Source of the DNA: Gonocerus acuteangulatus
Lineage: Eukaryota; Arthropoda; Insecta; Hemiptera; Coreidae
Reading direction: 5' to 3'
Assembly (NCBI GenBank): GCA_946811695.1
Contig: OX328124.1
Coordinates: forward strand, 89,195,972-89,259,971
DNA: 64,000 nucleotides
Part shown: piece by piece, positions 55,150 to 64,000 of the stretch
How the letters are laid out: every line of letters starts with the position of its first letter
Numbering within the stretch: the stretch's first letter is position 1
The notes under the pieces: model-generated
What the model was told of the DNA's origin: nothing
Seen by the model: the letters and a program-made list of their open reading frames with translations, nothing else
The model's database searches: none
Translations under genes and position numbers: made by a program

Positions 55150-55470
55150 TCAATTGTTTTCTGATTCTGACTCTGCACCTTCAGAATCATCAACCCCCCC
55201 CCCCCCCGCAGTAATTGTGCGGTCATCCTCTTCTTGGTGTCTTTCAGCTGAAAATACTAATTATTGTTATTGATAAAATGATTAAACGTTAATAAAGCAT
55301 AGAAAATAAATAGTTTTAATATCTTCAGTGAATTGCTGATCTCGAATAATCATATCAACTACTCGACGGAATTGTTCTCCGTCAAACCATTTACAGGTTT
55401 ATATATTGTCTTCAATATCCCATCCGTAATCCAGAGGAGTTAAACTTGAAGGTTCTTGTTTGTTTATTTT
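55150..55470 (-). pseudogene. Degenerate coding piece 1 in the TIR element
   Basis: The minus frame reads PSSLTPLDYGWDIEDN, a stop, then CKWFDGEQFRRVVDMIIRDQ. After an intron-like stretch with a TTTTCAG acceptor comes ERHQEEDDRTITA, a C/G-run, and DDSEGAESESENN with a stop. The acidic tail and the conserved block recur in copy 2. It is probably the end of a transposon protein; I do not know the family. Confidence 0.4.
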
Positions 55471-55499
55471 AGATTTTAAACATCGTCGTATAGGTATTT

Positions 55500-56378
55500 T
55501 TTTTTTAATCTACTTTACAGTAGATTTATACCTACTCGATATTAGAGGTATAGCCATCGGGGATCAACCATACAGGCTGCTAGGATTGCTAAAAGAAGCT
55601 CTAGACCTCTTAAGGATTGTTTAACTGTAGTGTGTATAGAGTGTCTGACACAGCAAACATACAGACAAACAGACAACAATTCTATAAATCATTGTTTTGG
55701 GTACAATTGCATTGATAAAGGCCCCCAATAGTATTTTTACTCATATATCATGCATGTACAAACAGCGATCCGTTAGAATTTTATTATATGTGAAGATAGA
55801 TTACGGCTAGTAGTGCTAAGTTGGTAAATCGGGTCCAGAATAAACCCCCCTCCTAATAAACCGATTTACTTTATTTTTACAACATATTTTTCTATAAATA
55901 TTTCCACAAACGAATATCGAGTTTCGCCCGAGCGACTTTGGGTCCGGAGTAAACCCCTCCTCCAGATGAACCAATTTTTCTGGTTAAGGAACTCGTTAAA
56001 TCATTTGCTAAGAGAATACTATATACAAAGTTTCGTTAAAAAAAAATCCTCTGGTGTGTATCGAATTAACGATAGTTCATGAAATGAAGGACGTGATTCT
56101 TTACATTGGCATAACTTTTTTATTTATGTACCGATTCGCATGAAACAAACACTAAATATTAAGTGGAACGTACCACAATATATTAGTGAATACTGCAACT
56201 AAATCGGATAAGCCGTTTCTGAGATTAGCGCGCACAGATAAACAGACAAGCAGGCAAAAATTTTAAAAATCATTGTTTTGGGTACTATTGCATTGATAAA
56301 GGTCCCCAATAGTATTTTTCACCATCTTCCAGAAACAGACAGCGATCCGTTAGAATTGTATTATTTGTATAGATTTGC
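55500..56378 (+). repeat. Repeats C and D inserted in the TIR element
   Basis: It lies between the two coding pieces. Repeat D (ATCATTGTTTTGGGTACAAT, TTGCATTGATAAAGGCCCCC, CAGCGATCCGTTAGAATTTT) is present twice, at about 55690-55805 and 56262-56378. Repeat C units lie at about 55820-56050. A sentence-like stretch CCGTTTCTGAGATTAGCGCG near 56213 is the kind of text found in many arthropod interspersed repeats. Confidence 0.55.
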
Positions 56379-56479
56379 TTTAAGGTATGATGAAAAAATA
56401 TATTATTTATTTGTATAAAATACTGTAAAAATTATTATATAATTTATTTATAATAATAATAGTTACCTAATAAAACTTT

Positions 56480-56725
56480 TAAATAAAAAGAAAGTCTGAC
56501 TCTTCACCTTCAGAATCATTACTTTCGATATTTGTAGTGTTTGTGAGGTCATCCTGCTGTCTCTCATGTGAAAATACTAATTATTGGTATTGAAAAAATG
56601 ATGAAACATTAATAAAGCAAAGAAAATGAATAATTTTAATATCTTCAGTGAATTACTGATCTCGAGCAATCATTTCAACTACTGGAGGTAATTGTTTGCC
56701 ATTAGATGTTAAAATTTGGATGAAT
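56480..56725 (-). pseudogene. Degenerate coding piece 2 in the TIR element
   Basis: A direct-repeat relative of piece 1: NGKQLPPVVEMIARDQ, a stop, then ERQQDDLTNTTNIESNDSEG and EESDFLFI with a stop. Both copies keep the same order, including the intron-like stretch. Sequence around 56382-56720 parallels 55017-55400, so a segment of the element was duplicated before decay. Confidence 0.4.
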
Positions 56726-57993
56726 ATGGGAACGTGAACAAACCAAACTATTTAGATAATAATAACTTATTTTTAACACAAGGCGAAACACTGTGCCAAG
56801 CGTTGCCTGATTTTCACGCATTCACAGGCAAACATTTTTTATGTGCTATGTATTTTATACAAATAAATGACATATTTTTTCATCTTCCTACCTTAATGCA
56901 AATACATAATATATTTTAACGTTGATAATAAAAATATTCATTTACAATCAATATATTCAGAAGTTGTAATCAATATAAGCATGCTTTCGCTATTAAATAG
57001 TCAAAAACTATATTAAGATTCCTGAAATTTTGTTAGTAGGTAGTATTTGTAATAAGATTGACAAAACAAATTGTCAGCTGCTTATATGTGGGTGGAAATG
57101 TTGTCAGCTGGCGGTATAAAGCGGAGCGCGCGCCATACGCTCAGCGCTTATACCCCCCCAGCTGACAAGTTTTCCACCATGATATGAGCAGCTGACAATG
57201 TCTTTCGTTAATCTCACTACGAATACTAGTAACCACCAAAATTTCAGCAATCTTAAAATCGTTTCAGAATTTCGTGTTTTTGCCAAGTTTAGACCCCCAG
57301 CTGACAAGCAGTCCACCGCTGGCCGGCCAGCTGACAAGTGCCAATGATTATTGTATAATATAAGGTGTCTCTCCAAGAAATTTCATGAATCTTAAAATCG
57401 TTTCACATTTTCATATTTTTCCGAAGTTTGCAACGCCCCCGCAGCCAAACCCACCGCTACCTAGCCAGCTGACAAGTGGCACTGTTCTAGTTAAGACTTG
57501 TACAATCAATAGTGAAAAAATGAAGAATCTTAAAAATCGTTGCATAAAATGTCACGGGCCGACGGACTATTACTCTTCGACTACTGCTGAGATGGCTCTA
57601 TTCTAAACATTCAAAAATTCGTTGTCATTTTAAGTATCTTGTTTTACTGGCAAATTCGTTTTACTGTAATAATCAACTGTAAATATGTGCTTCATAGCAA
57701 ATAAAAGTCCATTCACTGGGTTAAATCTTTCTATAAAATAAGAAATAATGATAACTTCAGTTGTAGCAGGAGGAAGGTTGTATAGATAGGAGGATTCAAA
57801 ACAAACCTGCCATCATGGTTGGCCACAGCCATCTTGATTACCAGAGCCACTCCAAACTTATTACCAATACCTTTTATAGTTTCTGAGCTTATTTTACTAC
57901 AACACTAATTTTACTGATAAATGCAATTTAAAAAAAAAAAACAATTAAATAGTTAGATAAACAAAGAGAAAACTGCGTTCAATACAACAAAAC

Positions 57994-58170
57994 GGGGTCT
58001 CCCGTGGTCTAGTGGCTAGCGCGCTAGATTCATAAGCGGGAGATGGTGGGTTCGATCCCCACCGGCGCCAGAAATTTTCTCATCTCAGGGCTCGCTGAGA
58101 AAATTCCTGGCTGCACCCTGGATGTCGGCGCTAATGGCCAAGATTTATGTCGATGCGCCGTAAAAAAAAA
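57994..58170 (+). mobile_element. tRNA-derived SINE (family 1), full-length
   Basis: Head GGGGTCTCCCGTGGTCTAGT, GGCTAGCGCGCTAGATTCAT, B-box GGTTCGATCCCCACC, tail GGCGCTAATGGCCAAG...CGATGCGCCGT and poly(A). AATACAACAAAAC occurs exactly on both sides (57981-57993, 58170-58182). The matching empty site is in H2 at about 10084. The tail can fold as CGGCGC/GCGCCG. Confidence 0.93.
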
Positions 58171-58833
58171 ATACAACAAAACAAACACTTTTTAAGATTA
58201 AAGCACTTATATCTCCGATTGACGTTTCCCCATCGAATATTGCTTCAAAACCTTTTTTGTAGAGAATTTAGTAAGCATTCGAATGGTCACTTTCCACTTA
58301 CCACGATTTCCCAACCGTTATCGAGTTATTTACGAAAAATGTATGAAGATCCGAAAACGTTTCATGTCTATTAATAAAAATTTTTTTCGCATACTTCCTT
58401 TACATATATAACCAAAATTTAAACATATTAGTTGGGAATAATTTCCAAGATGTAGAAAATACCCCAATTGAATTCCGCTATTCTAAGTACCTACAAAAAA
58501 ATAATGACTTACAAAAACATTGATTCCACTTATCTCAGAAAAGGTTACAGATGTTGCCTTAAAAATGGTTTCATTCGTTTTCCTATGTTAAGAAACGTAT
58601 AAAAGAAGTACCTGCAAGCATATGAACTCAGAAACGTAAGCGTTACTATTTTTTTTGCGCGAATTTCGCCCCGCACGCCATCTTCCATTGGACGGATTCT
58701 GCTGGTTAACGAACTTGACCTTTCAAATTAGAAGACAGATTTTTGTACCAAATTTCATCAAAATCGGACCTTTGAGCCGTCAGGAGCGAGAACAGACAAG
58801 CATATATATATATATATATCTATATATATATAT

Positions 58834-59016
58834 AGCTAAAGTAATTATTTTGTGGAAAATGTAAATACCTACTCCGATCTACAAGAAAACGATATTTTAG
58901 GCCATAATGTAAAGAAAACTGGCAGTTGCCAACTTTAAGCGAAAATGATTGACTCCTCTCCTCGATTTACTGTCATTCTAGAGGCAACCTGTATTACAAA
59001 CAACAAGTATTACAGA
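58834..59016. other. No gene seen
   Basis: Short anonymous stretch. Confidence 0.4.
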
Positions 59017-60404
<1,388 letters not shown>

Positions 60405-60408
<4 letters not shown>

Positions 60409-60431
60409 CTAGTGGCTAGCGCGCTAGATTC
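60405..60431 (+). mobile_element. SINE family 1 head fragment
   Basis: GGTCTAGTGGCTAGCGCGCT then AGATTC equals the head of the SINE at 57994, and stops where the poly(T) of LINE2 begins. The LINE probably inserted into a SINE; the other SINE half would lie outside the window. Confidence 0.65.
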
Positions 60432-60473
60432 TTTTTTTTTTAATTTTTTTTTTTTTCTAATTTACTTATTTTA

Positions 60474-60502
60474 AGAGCTTTGCAACGAAGGTGACTTGCT
60501 CT
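60474..60502 (-). promoter_or_regulatory. LINE2 3' stem-loop
   Basis: AGAGC pairs with GCTCT; the loop contains TCACCTTCGTTGC, as in the LINE1 stem-loop at 35421-35452 (TCACCTTAGTTGC). Stem bases differ while pairing is kept, which supports a selected RNA structure. Confidence 0.6.
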
Positions 60503-60776
60503 TTTTAAATTACAAAACAAAATATACAATATACAAAAGCAGAAATTTATGGAACTAAATATTACAAAAGTGTTAAGAATAAGAAATAGGAGCTAACATT
60601 ATTTACAGTATTGCTATTTACAATATAGATGTTATATTAACATACATATGACTTATATATACATACATATGACTAAAACTACTAACATTAATTAATGGTT
60701 CAAAAAAAATTAGTGATTAATTGAAATCAGATTATTATTATACCCTCGAAATATTATCTAATTTTTTTTCCTGGAA

Positions 60777-61505
60777 TCAAATTTTTGTGTGTAGGTTGTG
60801 TTGTTTTAAAAATGTAAATATATCGTTGATGAAGGGGCTACCCTCTGTCAGTAGCTCCTGTAAGTTGTAAGGTAGTTTTAGTTGTTCTAGTATTCTGCAT
60901 TCCGTTAGTAACTGTTTTATTGTCATTGGAACGTTACACTGTCTGCAAATGGGTTGTTCTTTATTTGTCATTAAATAAGAGTGAGTTAGTAAAGTGTGTC
61001 CTATGCGTAGTCTACATAGTATAACCTCTTCTCGTCTGTTTCTTCGGCTACTAGAGCTCCATTCGTATGTAGTATTTTTGATTTCTCTGAGTTTGTTGTT
61101 TTGTATGCTTGTCCAGTATTCTTGCCATGTTTCTTGTATAGTATCAACTAGTTCTTTTTTTATGTCTTGTATAGTTACGTTTTCTATGTCAATATTCTGC
61201 TTTCTTGTAGCCAATTTTGCTTGAATGTCGACTGTCGTACTTTCTGTGATATTTGTATGTCCGGGTAGCCAGATCATTGTGATGGATATGTTTTGTTCTT
61301 GTAGTCTGTAGAGTTGATTGTATATTTGTTTGACAATGGCATGTGTGCTGTACATATTGTTAAAAGAGAGCAATGAACTGAGTGAGTCTGAAAATAATTG
61401 GATCTTTGAGCAATTTATTGTATCAACGTTTGATAAAGCTAATAGGAGTGCTTGCAATTCTGCCGTATAAATGCTTGCAGTGTTTGGGAGCTTTTGTTTA
61501 AATAT
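60777..61505 (-). CDS. LINE2 RNase H and C-terminal part (after a stop codon)
   Basis: It is in the same frame as the upstream RT part, beginning right after the TAA: IFKQKLPNTASIYTAELQAL, FSDSLSSLLSF, IWLPGHTNITES, then RLRIGHTLLTHSYL and a knuckle ICRQCNVPMTIKQLLTEC (Gln where LINE1 has His), ending HTKI. RNase H residues E (TAEL), D (SDS) and H (PGH) are present; the first Asp is in the upstream part (FTDGSK). A TTG near 61457 is not a credible start; the segment belongs to one broken ORF2. Confidence 0.8.
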   Translation of the reverse strand: MFKQKLPNTASIYTAELQALLLALSNVDTINCSKIQLFSDSLSSLLSFNNMYSTHAIVKQIYNQLYRLQEQNISITMIWLPGHTNITESTTVDIQAKLATRKQNIDIENVTIQDIKKELVDTIQETWQEYWTSIQNNKLREIKNTTYEWSSSSRRNRREEVILCRLRIGHTLLTHSYLMTNKEQPICRQCNVPMTIKQLLTECRILEQLKLPYNLQELLTEGSPFINDIFTFLKQHNLHTKI

Positions 61506-64000
61506 TTACGAACCTATTACTGCAGCAGATCCAGTACCAGATTTTGTTTTGGACCCGTCGGTGAATATGTTTAAATTGTCTGCGTTTTGTATTTTTATTG
61601 ATGTGAATAATGTCTTGTAGAAAGTCGTTGACAGTGGATCAGTCTTTTTCATTTTTGATAGTGATAAATTTATACTAAAATTCTTAAGTTCCCAAGGAGG
61701 GAACGTCAAGATTTCATTTCTGTGAGTAGGAGCTTGTCGAATGTGTCGGGTCTGTCTGTTCTCGGAAAGGCGTATAATTAAGGGTTTTTGTTTAGGTCGT
61801 TTTCTGTTATATAAGTCATGGTATTGGTTATCCAGAAAACAATTTACACACGGTGTATTTAAACATTGGGATTTTTTGAAGAAATTTAATCCCAAGATTT
61901 CACGTCTGAGCTCCAATGGAAGTTCGCCGGACTCAACGTAAATACTTACAGTTGGGCTTGATCTGTATGCTCTTGTTGCAAGTCTTATACCCGCATTATA
62001 TATTGGGTCTAATTGTTTTAGTGTTGTTTGGCTGGCAGATGAATATGCTATACATCCGTAGTCCAGTAAAGATCTGGTATAAGCACGATAGAATGTAAGC
62101 ATGAGAGATCTGTCAGCACCCCATTTTGTGTTTGAAAGGACTTTTAAAAGGTTTATAGATTTCTTACACCTAGTAACAAGTTCTTTAATATGGGGTAACC
62201 ATGTAAGTTTTTTGTCAAATGTAAGTCCTAAAAATTTTATGTTTTCTGCATTTGTGAGATATTTTCCGTATAGTGTGATAGTTGGATTTGGTCGGTCTTT
62301 TTTCTTTGTAAATAATATACACTTGGATTTCTCCAGGGATAATGTGAAACCAGTGGATGAACTCCAACTTTCTAGTTTGTGTATGGCTTGTTGAATGTTG
62401 TAGTGTGTTTCATGAAATGATTTTGATGAGTTATATATCAGTAAATCATCAGCATACAGGCAGTACGATATACCAGTTGGAATGTACCTTGTTACAGAAT
62501 TGATAGCAATAGCAAAAAGGGTTGGACTTAAAACGCCTCCTTGTGGGACCCCATTTTGTTGTTGAAATATGTCTGATAATTCTCCTCCCACTCTGACCCG
62601 GAAATTTCTATTTGATAAGTAATTATTAATGAAATATAGAATATTTCCTTCAATATTCCATTCCTTAAGTTGCTGTATTATTAACCTTTTCCATACTGTA
62701 TCGTAATCTTTTTGTATATCTAAGGATACAGCGATGAAATATTCAGTATTTAGAAAAGCGTTCAGTATATCATTTTCTAGTCTGGCAATATGATGCATGG
62801 TTGAATGCCCTGGGCGAAACCCGCATTGGAATTCTGTCATTAATTTATTTTTCTCGAGAAACCATAACAACCTTTTATTAAGCATTCTTTCGAATAGCTT
62901 GCTAATACAGCTGGTTAAGGAAATGGGTCTGTAATTGGAGGGAAGCTTCTTGTCTTTTCCTGGTTTTAGAATAGGTATCACAATAGAAGAATTCCATATG
63001 TCAGGGTAGGTGCAGTTTTCATACATTCCATTCAGGCTATCAAGAAGAAGATTTAGCCCCTGAGTTGGAAGGTGTTTCAGCATGTCATTCGTTATACTGT
63101 CTGGACCTGAAGAAGTGGGTTTTAATGATTTTAAGGTTTGTGTCAGTTCGTTAAGTGTAAATGGTTCGTTAAGGGGGTGTTTGTATTTAGGTAAAATTGG
63201 TAAAGGCGTTTTCTCTATTGTCTGTTTATGATTTAGAAATTCATTTCTGTAATTTCCGTCACTGGAAATAGTGGAGAATTGGTTTCCTAAAATGTTACTA
63301 ATAGACAGTATGTTTGTTTCAATATTATTGTTATGAAAAAGTCCTGTTACTGGTGAATTGTATTTTTTATGTTGAATTTTGTTAACCTTCGACCAAATAT
63401 CCCGAATGGAAGAGAATTTATTTATACTACTGACATATTCAGTCCAACAAGTCTTGTTACTGCGTTTAACAACCCATTGAGCTTTTGCTTTCAATTTTTT
63501 ATAATTTTGCAAAAGTTCGTCTGACGGATTTCTGCAGAATAGGCGTAGTGCCTTTTTCCGATTTTTTTTTGCCTCTCTGCATTCCTCATTCCACCAGGGT
63601 ACTGGGCATTTTTTGTAATGGTTTGATGTCTTAGGTATACTCAATTCTGCTGCTTCTTTGATAATGTTCGTCATGTCTTCGACTGTTTGTAATCTTTTAT
63701 GCCTGTTATTTATTTGTTCTAAAATATAATTTTGATAAGAGTCCCAGTTGGCTTTTTTTGTATTGTATTTTGGAGGTGAGTTAAATAAAATGATAGGGGA
63801 AGAGTAATTGACTAATATTGGAAAATGGTCACTTCCACGAGAGTCTTGAGAGACAGCCCATGAAAACCGCGAGAATACTGAAGCAGAAGCAGCAGAAACG
63901 TCTATGTGAGAAAGTAGTCCAGTCCTGGAGCATAAATGTGTTGGTTCGTTAGTGTTTAATGGTATCAAGTCAGTGTTATCAAAAATACTTTGTATGTGGT
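61506..64000 (-). CDS. LINE2 endonuclease end and reverse transcriptase (partial)
   Basis: The frame is open from the window edge (HIQSIFDNTDLIPLNT) to a TAA at 61506. It shows the last endonuclease motifs (SHIDVSA, GSDHFPI), a WWNEEC linker, RT motifs IPILKPGKDKK, FQCGFRPGHST, SLDIQKDYDTVW, GVPQGGVLS and YADD, and then IFTDGSKTKSGTGSAAVIGS just before the stop. Motif A has Asp where LINE1 has Ala (QKDYD versus EKAYD). The first half of the endonuclease lies outside. With a single stop in about 3.2 kb it is a recent copy. Confidence 0.86.
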   Translation of the reverse strand, partial: HIQSIFDNTDLIPLNTNEPTHLCSRTGLLSHIDVSAASASVFSRFSWAVSQDSRGSDHFPILVNYSSPIILFNSPPKYNTKKANWDSYQNYILEQINNRHKRLQTVEDMTNIIKEAAELSIPKTSNHYKKCPVPWWNEECREAKKNRKKALRLFCRNPSDELLQNYKKLKAKAQWVVKRSNKTCWTEYVSSINKFSSIRDIWSKVNKIQHKKYNSPVTGLFHNNNIETNILSISNILGNQFSTISSDGNYRNEFLNHKQTIEKTPLPILPKYKHPLNEPFTLNELTQTLKSLKPTSSGPDSITNDMLKHLPTQGLNLLLDSLNGMYENCTYPDIWNSSIVIPILKPGKDKKLPSNYRPISLTSCISKLFERMLNKRLLWFLEKNKLMTEFQCGFRPGHSTMHHIARLENDILNAFLNTEYFIAVSLDIQKDYDTVWKRLIIQQLKEWNIEGNILYFINNYLSNRNFRVRVGGELSDIFQQQNGVPQGGVLSPTLFAIAINSVTRYIPTGISYCLYADDLLIYNSSKSFHETHYNIQQAIHKLESWSSSTGFTLSLEKSKCILFTKKKDRPNPTITLYGKYLTNAENIKFLGLTFDKKLTWLPHIKELVTRCKKSINLLKVLSNTKWGADRSLMLTFYRAYTRSLLDYGCIAYSSASQTTLKQLDPIYNAGIRLATRAYRSSPTVSIYVESGELPLELRREILGLNFFKKSQCLNTPCVNCFLDNQYHDLYNRKRPKQKPLIIRLSENRQTRHIRQAPTHRNEILTFPPWELKNFSINLSLSKMKKTDPLSTTFYKTLFTSIKIQNADNLNIFTDGSKTKSGTGSAAVIGS

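Larger units (their letters stand above)
54341..57569. mobile_element. 3.2-kb foldback-like DNA transposon with 0.7-kb inverted repeats
   Basis: Ends TAGTCCGTCGGCCCGTG and CACGGGCCGACGGACTA, flanked by TTA on both sides (54338-54340, 57570-57572). H2 reads straight through this point with one copy of TTA. The inverted arms are about 54341-55065 and 56846-57569. Each arm has seven TTGTCAGCTG motifs (left arm near 54436, 54573, 54603, 54713, 54742 forward; 54801, 54831 reversed). A TTA duplication would suit PIF/Harbinger-type elements, but the long arms are unusual. The middle has two degenerate coding pieces and an inserted repeat. Superfamily unresolved. Confidence 0.82.
54176..58833 (-). 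mobile_element. Helentron-like element H10, hosting two insertions
   Basis: Reverse 3' end CTGACTCGCAGGAACTGCGT at 54176, then sequence collinear with H2. It is interrupted by the TIR element (54341-57569) and the SINE (57994-58170), and ends in a short (TA)n at about 58801-58833 without the left terminus. H2 gives the uninterrupted order, so both insertion points can be read exactly. Confidence 0.76.
60432..64000 (-). mobile_element. Non-LTR retrotransposon LINE2 (I-group-like), cut by window edge
   Basis: The 3' end is a poly(T) (minus-strand poly(A)) at 60432-60456, then a stem-loop at 60474-60502 and a 3' UTR. The coding part from 60777 to the window edge carries the end of the endonuclease, RT and RNase H, collinear with LINE1 but of clearly different sequence. 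One in-frame TAA (61506-61508) is the only break visible. Confidence 0.86.

Noticed and set aside
61741..62394. Plus-strand open frames across LINE2 and minus-strand frames across LINE1
   Set aside because: They are antisense shadows of strongly supported reverse transcriptase coding sequence.

Overview
The window is AT-rich eukaryotic DNA and looks like a repeat-filled, probably intergenic stretch of an invertebrate genome, most likely an arthropod. I judge this from the retroelement types, the lack of operons, the long (TA)n arrays and the dense nesting of non-autonomous elements. I cannot name the species. I found no convincing host protein-coding gene and no functional rRNA or tRNA gene. 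Almost everything recognisable is transposable-element sequence, much of it inserted into other elements.

The commonest component is a family of about ten copies of roughly 0.7-1.4 kb (H1-H10 below; several are lengthened by insertions). Each complete copy starts with T-TAGCGCGGTT plus a hairpin, carries a (TA)n array at one fixed internal place, and ends with AACCGCGCTA, a small hairpin and a T run. That layout (sub-terminal inverted repeats, 3' hairpin, T/T insertion context, internal microsatellite) fits non-autonomous Helentrons (HINE/DINE-like). They lie at about 1.8-4.9, 9.5-10.9, 21.7-22.5, 25.4, 29.1-30.4, 36.9-37.7, 38.2-38.9, 38.9-41.0, 52.5-53.9 and 54.2-58.8 kb. Other elements have landed in them: a palindromic Penelope-like insertion (2.35-4.34 kb), a pogo-like element (25.6 kb), a 3.2-kb element with 0.7-kb terminal inverted repeats (54.3-57.6 kb) and a tRNA-derived SINE (58.0 kb).

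Part by part: 0-1.6 kb holds a SINE and a piggyBac-type element with TTAA duplications. 1.8-6.7 kb holds H1, the palindromic Penelope insertion, a decayed LINE tail and a second Penelope palindrome. 7-30 kb is mainly decayed sequence with LINE, mariner and pogo remnants, a 124-bp tandem array and paired palindromes with (TA)n cores. 30.8-35.5 kb is a nearly intact endonuclease/RT/RNase H LINE with one 2-base frameshift. 35.5-42.9 kb holds a second SINE family, a Penelope GIY-YIG endonuclease, three Helentron-like copies, and a 5S-rRNA-derived SINE with perfect target duplications. 43-52.5 kb is mostly anonymous with a few LINE tails. 52.5-60.4 kb is nested Helentron-like, foldback-like and SINE sequence. 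60.4-64 kb is a second LINE on the minus strand, cut by the window edge and carrying one stop codon.

The elements probably depend on each other. The LINEs are possible helpers for the SINEs. The two LINEs share a 3' stem-loop, while the tRNA- and 5S-headed SINEs share a different 3' tail that neither LINE carries. The Penelope copies carry hammerhead-like motifs in their 3' ends and are repeatedly arranged as palindromes with both 3' ends outward.
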